NCBI GenBank assembly: GCA_002914805.1
Contig: JXTB01000026.1
Coordinates: 1,221,676-1,285,675, forward strand
Direction of reading: 5' to 3'
Length of the DNA stretch: 64,000 nt
Source of the DNA: Parasponia andersonii
Taxonomy: Eukaryota; Streptophyta; Magnoliopsida; Rosales; Cannabaceae
A program made the translations under genes and the position numbers. Each line of letters opens with the position of its first letter. The stretch's first letter is position 1. The notes beneath the pieces were generated by a model that ran no database searches, was not told the DNA's origin, and saw only the letters and a program-made list of their open reading frames with translations. Below, in pieces: positions 10,201 through 19,838 of this stretch.

Positions 10201-13200
10201 TGATTAATAGGGTGAGAGTATTGTTGCTGATTTGGAGACTCGATGGATACCTGAAATGGAGACTTGACGGATACTTCCCATAAATGATCTTCACTCACAT
10301 TCTCCCCTGGAAAAGCAGTGGTAGGATAAAAAGTTTGCTGTTCGAAAAAGGTCACATCCATAGTGATAAACGTTTTTTTTTGTGATGGGATTATTACATT
10401 TGCAACCTTTTTTCTTAGGTGAGTATCCCAGAATACACTTAATTGCTCTAGGAGAAAATTTATTACGTTGATGACTAGGGATATAAACAAAAGATGTGCA
10501 ACCAAACGTTTTGAGTGAGATATTTGTGGTGAACAGATGTGTTCGTGGATATTCTGTGAGTAGAACACTAAGAGGAGTTTGAAACTTTGAAATTCTAGAA
10601 GGCATTCGGTTAATTAGGTATGATGCTGTAAGAATGGCTTCCCCGCAATGTTGTTTAGGAACATGTGTAGTGAACATTATTGCCCTGGCAACTTCTAATA
10701 GGTGGCGATTTTTACGTTCTGCAACCCCATTTTGTTGTGGTGACCCAGTACAAGAACTTTGATGAATGATTCCTTGCTGTGATAGATAATCCCCTAAGGT
10801 CAGATTAAAATACTCAGTTCCATTGTCAGCACGAAGAATTTGGGCATCAATTTGAAATTGGGTTTTATCATTGAGTGGAATTGTTTTAAGGTATATTCTA
10901 CATTAGACTTTTCCTTTAGTAGATATACCCAGGTTGTCCTAGTGTGGTCATCTATAAATGTAATAAACCACCTACTATTTGTAAGATTATGGATTTTTGA
11001 TGGACCCCATATGTCATTATGAATTAAGGAAAAAGACTTTGATGTGCACGAAATGGAACACGAGTTTGCTTAGCCAATTGACAAATTTCACGGCGGAATG
11101 AGCTCAAATCTTTATTTTTAAAGAGCAAGGGAAACAAGTTTTTCAAATAAGGAAAACTGGGGTGGCCTAGCCTATTGTGGTGCAACATTATTTCACTAGA
11201 AACAGAAAAAGATTCACACTGAGTGACTCGAGCTTGTCCATTCATGCGGTCTTTATTCACAAAGTAGTACAACCCTTCACATTCTCAATCGTCCTCCTAG
11301 AGGGTAGATCCTGAAATTCACAATAGGTTGGAAAAAACTTAGCTAGACAGTAGCAATCTTTGGTCAATTTACTAATAGAAAGAAGATTGCATGACAATTT
11401 TGGAACATGTAAGACATTGAGAAGTGTGAGAGACTCAGAAATTCTAATCGATTCTTTTCTAGCAACAATAGACAAGGAGCCATCTGCTATTCGAACTTTA
11501 AAGTTACTTGGACACGGAGTATAACTAGAAAACATACAGGAGGATTTTGTCATATGGTCCGAGGCCCCTGAGTCAACTATTCAGGGGCTATCTACACAAG
11601 TTTGAACACTGAAGGCTGTTGGAAGATTACCTGTATGAGCCACAGTACAGGTTGGTGTGGGAGGTGGGTTCTTAGATTGCTGACTTGGATTGATAAGACG
11701 CCGTAGCTACTCAATTTGTTCAACAGTAAAGGGAAGTTGTCCAGATTTTTCAACTGACATTCCTTTTGCTTCTAGTTGGCGGCTAGGCTTCCAATCAGTC
11801 GGCTTGCCATGAAGCTTCTAGGAAGTATCACGAGTATGTCCCTTCTTGCGACAATGATCACACCATGGTCTATGTCCTCTATGATTGGCCCGGTTATCTC
11901 CTGGTTTGGTTTTTTTAGTGACCGGTGCGGAGCGTTCAACTTCAAGATCCTTAATTGATCCGAGCATAACTCGCTTCTGACTTTCTTCTCGCCTAACTTC
12001 CGCAAAAGCCTCCCTTAATGATGGAAGAGGGTTCTTCCCAAGTATAAAACCTCGCACTTCGTCTAACTCCTTGATCAACCCTTGCAAAAGATCGAACAAA
12101 TGCTCCTTCTCTAGCATCTTCTTTTATCTTATGGCATCCTTAGGACAATGCCAATCTGAGTCGTAAAACAAATCTAGCTCCTGCCACAGGTTGTGTAGAA
12201 TACTGTAGTATTGAGTCACATTCTGGGAACCCTGATTTTGATCACGTAATCGAGATTTTATCTCAAAAACTTGTGCCGAGTTCCCCTGGTCAAAGAATGT
12301 ATTTTTGACCGCATTCCAAACTTTGGCAGTTGTCAGCAAGAGATAGGTACGCCCGATTTCGTCTTCCATGGAGTTGATAAGCCATGCCATCACCATAGAG
12401 TTTTTAGACTCCCACTTTTGAAATGTTGGGTCACTGGAGTTTGGTGCTTGAGTTGCACCAATGAGATAGCCAAGCCGTCCTTTGTCTCGGAGAAACAAAG
12501 TAACGAATTGAGACCATTTTAGAAAGTTCCTACCATTGAGCTTGTGTAGGGTTATCTGGAGAGAGGTATTTTCAGTGCCGAGAGGTGCAATAGCTACATC
12601 CTGATTTGTTACAGGATTAGATGATGTCTCAGAGATATCAGATTTAGAATTGGGATCGCTAGTCTTAGCCATGTACAAAGTTTGAAGTGTTTAGTGTTTA
12701 ATTTTTTAAGTCAGAGAGTGGCTCTGATGCCATGAAATCGGAGAGATTATTATTATTGTTGAATCCGATAAAAAATACTAGGATGGTTTACAGACTCTTT
12801 ATAGACATATTAGATAATAACTATATACAAGAAATCAGGAAAAGATAGACTTTCCTATGAATACAGCCAGCTAATCCTAAACTCTAGGACACTTTAAAAT
12901 TTAAATATATACAATATCTAGAATTAGATAACTAGAGAAAAAATAGGAGATAAGATAATACATTTATATTTAAAAAATTCTAACTAATAATCCGCAACAG
13001 TTTTCATTCTCCATTATGTAAAATCAGATAGGTCCGCTATCAACAATGCAAGCTTTGTAATCCTATCTTATGTTCGCAACTCTCTGGGCTCTAAACTGCT
13101 TTACTGCATTAGTTGCATGTATGAGTTGTTTTTCCAATTTACCATTTAATGATTCTTAAGTTTGAATACTTTTCAGCCATGGGGCACACCTGTGGGAGCA

Positions 13201-16200
13201 AAACTTTATTGGCAAAGTTATATATCTTATTTAATTAATTTTTTATTTATTTACTGACTGTTGCTTATGATCATGGGTTTTGTAATAGGCATCCTTTTTT
13301 TTTGGTGCTAGTTTTTTAATTGTGTAATTTTTCTTGCGGCATGTGTCATGCATTGGTTATGGAATTCTTCTCTTCTCTTATTATTTGTTTCTCGGGGACT
13401 GGGTTTTTGATTTGGTGTTTGGATTTGCCATTAGATAGCATCGTCTTTGTTGGTGAGGTTTAACATATACGTTCCTCTCCCTAGTCTTCGTGTTTGGTTT
13501 ACATAACCAATGGGCATTTTAATTTTTATGTGCATCTCCTTGCCATGATGTTGAAAACTGTAAACAAAATGAGATCAAAATGTCTTTTCTGTGGTTGTGT
13601 ACTCAATTTGCATTTTAAATTGCAGTCTTTGTTCAATTGGAAGTTCGCCTGTGTCCAGAGCTCTAGCTACCACATGTTTTCAGGTAATTTATAGACATTA
13701 TTGCTAAAGTTTCTAATTTTGGAATTTGATTTTGTATCTTTACTCCTATTCTTTCTAATTTTGGAATTTGATTTTGTATCTTTACTCCTATTCTCCATTT
13801 TTCCTATTTCTAATCCTCCCTCCTCCCTCTTTTCTTTTGTTGCAGGTGGTCATCCAAAACCAAGCAGGTCAGTGGGTTCTAATTTTTCATCTTTGTGCTT
13901 GGATATCGAATTCATTCTTTTTCTATTATTCTTTCTGTTCATACTAAGGGTTTTTAGTTAAATGGATTTTTTTATTCTACCAGTTTTATCATCTCACTGC
14001 TTTCTGTTTTTTATTTTACTTTTTGGCACCGCAGGGAAATTAATGCGATATCTCAAACAGAAACTTTTATCAGAGTGAAAAATAGGTCATTTTCTTCAGA
14101 TAATGGTATCTACTGATCTAGCTTATTTCGCATTGTCTTTATATTGCCTGTGGGATTGTTTTTCTGGCTTTGTGTTTAATAATTTGTACTGCACCTTCTA
14201 AATTTTACTGTTGAATTGTGTAGAAGATGTGGTGGAAGCTGCTGTCCCTTTTATGGGTGAATCTATTACTGATGGGACTTTGGCGAATTTCTTAAAGAGT
14301 ATGTCACTATCAGCCACCTGTCTTCCTGTTATTTGTTCACTTTTTTAGAAGTTTGTTTACTTGTTGAGATTTATGAACTGTGTGAGTACATGAAATGAAT
14401 GCCTTCTTGTGCTTATGATACATAACAAACAGAACCCGGTGACAGCGTTGAAGCTGATGAGCCCATCGCCCAAATTGAAACTGATAAAGTAATCTATCTA
14501 ATGCAACTTTTTATTAAACTTTTTGTCATTTTGAATCACCACAAAGGGTTATTCCAGAAATTAAGTCAGTGTTTATGTGTATCATTAGGTGACAATTGAT
14601 GTCGTTAGTCCTGCAGCTGGAGTTATAACAAAGGTAATAGTTTCATAAACATTGCATTGTAAAATGTAGACCCATTGAGATATTGTTGTGACTATTAGTT
14701 GTGCTACTTTGCTTATACTGATTCTATGTAATTGGTAGTAGCTTTTGGCCAATGAAGGTGATACTGTGGAACCAGGCATCAAGATTGCTGCTATTTCCAA
14801 ATCAGGTGAAGGAGCACCTAGAGCTGCTCCATCAGAAAAGGCTGCTAGTCAGCCATCACCTTCCAAAGAGAAGGAACGTGTAGAAACACCGCCCTCCAAA
14901 ACAGAAGCTACCCCAGTCAAGGAGGCAAAGAAAGAGCCATCTCCACCACAACCCAAGTTTAAGGGGCTTCCACCACCGCCTAAACCCACAGAACCCCAGC
15001 TGCCTCCTAAGGACCGGGAAAGACGAGTAAGTTTTATTAATGTGTGAAAGTGAAATTTTTTTAGTTTGGTTTGGAGTTGATATGATAATTGTTTTTTCGT
15101 GTCTAGGTTCCCATGACAAGACTAAGGAAACGAGTTGCAACTCGTTTGAAAGATTCCCAGAATACATTTGCTTTGTTGACAACATTCAATGAGGTTGATA
15201 TGTAAGTTTGAATCATCCATACTAAGCGAAAATTAGGTCTCGCTTGTAAATTTGCTATTATTTTCATAGTTCTGCAATCTCTTAAGTCCTTTCCGCGGTG
15301 ATATGTCTTATTGTTCTTGTTAAAATAAACACATTGGTCACACGAACATCTATATATATATATATATATATATGATGGTTTAAAAAGGTGGTAGAGAATG
15401 CACTCCCCTTATTCCTTGTTAGCAATACTCTGAATGAAAGCAGCTCCCTCTTTAATTTTCCCTATTAACATGCTCTATATAATGCAGGACTAACTTGATG
15501 AAGCTCCGTTCAGATTATAAGGATGCCTTTGTTGAAAAGCATGGAGTGAAATTGGGTCTTATGTCTGGTTTTGTGAAAGTATGTGCCTTATCTTCTTTAT
15601 TGGGTATATTGTACTGTCCATTGCATAAAGAGTTTTATTGTGCACTTCGGAATTTTCTCTGTAAATGTTTTCTTTAGGCGTGCCTGAATCACCTTTTCAT
15701 CTGGTTTAGGCTGCCATAAGTGCTCTTCAGTATCAGCCAGTTGTTAATGCTGTCATTGATGGGGATGATATCATCTATAGAGATTACATTGATATTAGCA
15801 TTGCTGTGGGCACCCCGAAGGTATGCCTGTTACTTTTTCATGTTAGACTTTTATCAGGTATTTGATTTAATTTTTTCTATGTACATGGAGCTAACAAACA
15901 GTAAATTCCTTTCTCATTCAAGGGCCTTGTAGTTCCGGTTCTCCGAAATGCTGAAAGAATGAACTTTGCTGAAATAGAAAAGGAAATTTACACATTAGCC
16001 AAGAAAGCAACTGATGGTTCTATCTCAATTGATGAGATGGCTGGTGGCACATTTACAATATCTAATGGTGGTGTTTATGGAAGCCTTTTAAGTACACCCA
16101 TTATCAACCCTCCACAGGTGTTGCTTTATACTATACATCTTGTTACTGTTTTTATTATATTACCCTTGGCATCCTTGATAATCTATAATCACCCCTGGCA

Positions 16201-16477
16201 TATTGATTATCTCCAGTTTCACATTTTATTCATTTATTAAGGGAAAAGAAAATCTTACCTCATCTTTCTTACACTCTCGTGACAGTCTGCTATATTGGGG
16301 ATGCACTCGATTGTTAACCGCCCCATGGTCGTTGGAGGCAATGTTGTGCCAAGGCCAATGATGTATATCGCACTAACTTATGACCATCGGCTGATTGATG
16401 GAAGAGAGGCAGTTTTCTTCTTGCGCCGCATCAAAGAAGTCGTGGAAGACCCTCGCAGACTTCTTCTCAATGTATGA
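6508..16477 (+). CDS. DLST: Dihydrolipoamide succinyltransferase (E2 of 2-oxoglutarate dehydrogenase) with NDUFS1-like N-terminus
   Basis: Transfers succinyl from the E2 lipoyl arm to CoA in the mitochondrial 2-oxoglutarate dehydrogenase complex of the TCA cycle. Exons by eye, all GT-AG and phase-consistent: 6508-6724, 7227-7291, 13626-13683, 13846-13867, 14035-14105, 14224-14298, 14433-14488, 14589-14633, 14742-15026, 15107-15201, 15488-15578, 15710-15820, 15923-16117, 16286-16477. The model gives 525 residues; plant E2 is usually about 465. The lipoyl domain begins at [14 protein letters not shown] and carries lipoyl-lysine 188 (IETDKVTID). A Pro/Lys-rich linker follows, then the catalytic domain from about 299 ([17 protein letters not shown]), with active-site His496 and Asp500 (DHRLIDG). 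As in other E2o, no E3-binding domain is evident. Residues 1-94 are unlike E2 and match complex I 75-kDa protein. The usual E2 presequence exon (starting like MLGVxRR) was not found. The E2 part (exons 3-14) is secure. The join to exons 1-2 is inferred from phase and position. Confidence 0.8.
7938..8201 (-). repeat. Copia 3' LTR
   Basis: On the minus strand this is the downstream LTR. It ends in the canonical TG...CA and abuts the purine tract at 8202-8215. It pairs with 12733-12999. Confidence 0.92.
12733..12999 (-). repeat. Copia 5' LTR
   Basis: On the minus strand this is the upstream LTR. It ends in TG...CA and is followed by the primer-binding site at about 12717-12732. The target duplication GTTTT lies immediately outside, at 13000-13004. 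Confidence 0.92.
13711..13794. repeat. Exact 42-bp tandem duplication in an E2 intron
   Basis: Bases 13711-13752 and 13753-13794 are identical 42-bp units beginning TTCTAATTTTGGAATTTG. The perfect identity suggests a recent slippage event. It lies between exons 3 and 4 of the E2 gene, upstream of the polypyrimidine tract. Confidence 0.9.
15350..15373. repeat. (TA)n microsatellite in an E2 intron
   Basis: About 12 TA units lie in the intron between the exons ending at 15201 and starting at 15488. Confidence 0.9.
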
Positions 16478-17573
16478 AGATCTTTGTTAGATTACCTTTT
16501 GCAAGATACAAGCAGTGCTGCATAAACTAGAATAATCAACATCCCAGTTTCAAAGTTTTGTTTGAGATATCCTTTATTTGTCCTCCACTGTATGTTGTCA
16601 GTTGCAACGGCAGAAATTGTTTGCAAAGAGTTGTGAATTATTGGTATACATATTATAGTGCTTCGATATGTTTCTTCTATTGTTGCTAGTGTCCTAATGG
16701 AATGTTTGATTCCCTTCTGGGATACTTTGTATGGCTTAATTTTCATAAATCTTAGTGATGGTTGATTGTTTTTGTAATGTGGCTTGAACATCTTTGCGTC
16801 TTTACTCATGTAGCTCTGATGTCAGACGTCACACCTGTCATTTTATGGTGCTCAAGCTGGATCATTGATTGATATTAAGCCCCTAGTAATATTTAGACAT
16901 AGCTTTGAGTCTGAAGTATGATATTCTGCGTGTTAGTCACTGGGTAGTACGACATGCCTGTTAATTTAAGACAGCAAAAAAGCTTCCAACGTATGCGTGC
17001 CTTTCTCATGCTATAAAATACACCATCTTATGCCACAATGTCGACGTCGATATTTTCTCAAATATTTCTGTAAAATCGTTCTTGCCATTGATACACCGAT
17101 ATTTTTATCCTTCTCTGTAACAGTAGTATTTTTCGAAGTAGTAAGATATCTAAACTTAAAAAATCAAGAGCCAAAATAGGAGAAAGGTAAAACTTTGGGG
17201 CCATAAATGTGTATGCCTTATTTGATTCTAAGCCAAAATACTATCCTACCCTGATTATTGATCAAGCTGAGCAAAGGGTCAAACATACAATATTAATACT
17301 TATTTAAGGGATAGTAGGTGGAATGAAGGTAAACTACGTGTGGCAACGCAATCTTTAAATTTTTTTTTTCTGGGTTTTTCTATTATCACTCTCTGTCAGC
17401 TCTTTTCATACTATTTCTAAAGTTATCCTCTTAAAATTTAAAATTGAATTACTACTTGTTACACCTCTAATTATTCCTTAATTTAATTGTCTTTTCTCTT
17501 CCAAGATCTCTTTTTTTTTTTTTCCTACCTATTTACCCACCCATCTTCTTTCTTATTTTCCTCTCAATGAGCT

Positions 17574-17605
<32 letters not shown>

Positions 17606-17639
17606 ATTGATTACTTTCCTTTTTAAAATTTATTTGTGC
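16478..17639. other. 3' flank of the E2 gene and spacer
   Basis: About the first 300-400 bases are probably the 3' UTR of the E2 gene, judged by composition. No clear poly(A) signal stands out. After about 17330 there are long T and A runs (17504-17523, 17577-17604). No coding region is seen. Confidence 0.4.
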
Positions 17640-17846
17640 AATTCGATGGTATGTTGCATTGTTGGTTACACTTGGTCCCAAAAGCCCAAACTCCCTCGTT
17701 GGTCGTTTCCCTACTCACCCCAACTCCAAGCTAACTCAACTCTCAACTCCCTCACCGCCACTATTGTTGGCCTCTCCTCCATTTCTGCCTGAAGCGGCGG
17801 CTGCTCCGCTCCTCATTCTGCCTCCACAACAAACTAAGGTTTCATA
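17640..17846 (+). promoter_or_regulatory. Possible 5' leader region of the DYW PPR gene
   Basis: A GC-richer island with CCCAAAAGCCCAAAC and dense CTC/CCT motifs ends at AACTAAG|GTTTCA, which could be a 5'-UTR splice donor. It is the only promoter-like island between the two genes. Some intronless-CDS PPR genes carry leader introns, but no transcript evidence is available here. It could equally belong to an unrecognised short gene. Confidence 0.25.
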
Positions 17847-19697
17847 GCTTATTTATTCTCTCTCTCTCTCTCTGGCGGGGTTGCAGTTTTATAGTCCACA
17901 TAGTCATTCAATTTTCTTAAAGTAAATTGAAATGAATTTATTTTCTCCTAAAAAAAAATTAAGTTAAAAGAGTTTAATAATGAATTAGATAGGTACACTT
18001 TCGCTATCTGGGTTTGAAAGAATCTAGTGTTAAGGAGCACAAGTTGGCTGAATTACGGCAAAACTGAGCCGCTTTCATATAGGCAGAGGCCAGAGAGTGT
18101 GCATTTTTTTTTTTTTTTTGGCGTGTATGGGAATGGACATGTTTCAAACAAAGAACAAGGGTCGTTTCGAAGCAAACGACACTTGAAAATCATTAAAATT
18201 GTTATTAGATTTAGGATATTGAAAATCATTCATATTTCTCGGCTGATGCTTCTCTATTGTGGATTGAAGATTGGGAACCTATAGCTTTCCTTGAGCTTGA
18301 TTCTATGGGAAATCTTGTTACCATGTTAGATTATTAAAGTTCCACAAATGTTTCGATATTGGTTCAAAGGGAGGGCTTAGTAAATCTATCAATGGATACA
18401 AAAGAATATAGTTAGATATTCATAAGAAATTTGCTGCTGATTCACAAATTATTTTCCTTCGCAGTAACTTCTTTCTGAGGTAAACTTAATAGCATATCCC
18501 AGCGTTGGACATTGTACTGCCACTCCATCACTTTTCAAGAAAATTGTGCTGGCCTTTTGGCATTGCTTCGAAACCTACCAGTACGTTTTGTAGTTTTGGT
18601 AACATTCTTCTGTCTTTCTTTATTTAGTTACTCTCTGGTTTGTTTGATACTCTGCTTGCTGGGAATCGACGCAAAATTGACCCCGAGTGTCGATGAATAT
18701 AATTCTTTTGGACCACTTTACTTGAACAAAATCCTCCTGTATACCAAATAAAACTCTCTGTTGCTTTGGTGCTTGTTATAATTTGGTATATGATTGGAAC
18801 TCTCAGGTGTGGTGGTTTGGATAAACGAATTGGATGGTTAGATTCTTTAATAAGAAACAGAAATAAAATCGTGAGAAAACAAGAGAACACGAAGAACCAA
18901 AGATAATAAGTTGTCCTGGGGAACAAGAATAAGATAAATAGTAATCTAGAACACAGAAAATAGAAATTAATTGAGATACTGGTAATGAATGATTCATGCT
19001 TTTAGTATGATATATATTTATTGGATATATATATATATATATGTATATTTGCAGAATTTTATTATATTTTTCGTCATATGAGTATCAATGTCTTATGGTT
19101 GGGCATTGGCAGGAACTATCCACTTTAACCTTTCCTTAGCTTGGAAATGATATATATATACACATTTGCCTGGATACGTGCCTTAGGCATGTGCCTCTGG
19201 TTATTATTGTTTTCCGATAAAAGAGAGGACACATGTTGGTCACATATTGAACTTCTATTAGGAAAAAAGGCTAAGGGAAAAAAAAGTTAAAAAAAAAAAG
19301 GAAAAGAAAGGACACAGGTGAAGCAGGATGGGCAGAGGAACAGCCCGGTTCCATATGCCCATCCACGCTTCTATTATAGTTATAGATATATACTTTCGGT
19401 GCTATTACTTGTTTGTTAATATTCACCACCAGCCAAGTGTTGAGGATGCGTATTGTGTTTAAGTCTTTTTCTAGGTTGCAAAGATCATTAACCATAGCTT
19501 CAGAAAGGAATGATTCTCATATAGTTTAATTTTCATTGCCATGTTGGTTTTTCCCGATCGGATGTTGGGTTTTCCAACTTCTTGTGACCTTGGCTTTTAT
19601 TTTGATAGTCTGAAGGTTTTTTAGACTTTTTGGGTGTCTAGTTGCTCTTCTTCAAAATTTCTAAAAATTCTAGGGTCCTTGCAGGTCTAATGTTTAA
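17847..19697. other. Spacer upstream of the DYW PPR gene
   Basis: CT and TA microsatellites (17850-17870, 19028-19051) and no recognisable domain on either strand. Short open frames at 18027-18284 and 18512-18751 show no family resemblance. Confidence 0.4.
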
Positions 19698-19838
19698 TAC
19701 ATTGGTTACAGATTGTTGCCTGCCTGCAAAGGAAGGCATATTTCCAAATTTCTACCCTTATTTCAAGCTCATCGGTCATTTGTTTCGGCGGTGAAAACTA
19801 CATTGGAGTTTCCTTTTGATAACTTTGAGAATGAGAAT
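19698..19838 (+). other. Out-of-frame N-terminal extension of the DYW PPR gene
   Basis: This frame reads without a stop: FLPLFQAHRSFVSAVK, then LEFPFDNFENENRK, and then meets the main frame at IDFDLLF. The two frames differ by one base at the A-run near 19839-19844. The extension has no ATG of its own before the stop at 19695. A second ATG-started frame (19690: MFN...CLPAKEG) overlaps its beginning. This suggests either an assembly error in a homopolymer or a real frameshift that removed the targeting peptide. Confidence 0.5.

Larger units (their letters stand above)
7938..12999 (-). mobile_element. Copia LTR retrotransposon in the E2 gene intron (fossil)
   Basis: A full-span, minus-strand Copia element (Ty1 order). 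LTRs are 7938-8201 and 12733-12999, flanked by a perfect 5-bp target duplication GTTTT (7933-7937 and 13000-13004). Next to the 5' LTR is a primer-binding site resembling tRNA-Met (TGGCATCAGAGCCAC, minus strand). Next to the 3' LTR is a purine tract (GAAGGGGAG). In element order I recognise gag (about 12678-11820, ending in a CCHC-like knuckle), protease region, GAG-pre-integrase and integrase (about 11300-10430), reverse transcriptase (about 9900-8830) and RNase H (about 8640-8209). It is broken, with roughly ten or more breaks. By eye the LTRs differ at about a dozen of about 245 aligned positions, roughly 5%, suggesting an insertion a few million years old. It sits antisense in the intron between the NDUFS1-like and E2 exons. 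Confidence 0.93.

Noticed and set aside
10013-12678. Separate genes suggested by open frames on the minus strand
   Set aside because: All are pieces of the Copia fossil between its LTRs.
13177-13222. Possible extra E2 exon ([13 protein letters not shown])
   Set aside because: Its phase would put the next exon out of frame and run into a stop, and it does not resemble E2.
13494-13694. Alternative start of the E2 gene at an ATG in front of exon 3
   Set aside because: The frame is open from 13494 into exon 3, but it crosses a good acceptor (TTGCAG at 13620-13625), and its upstream part looks like intron and not like an E2 presequence. It is kept only as an alternative.
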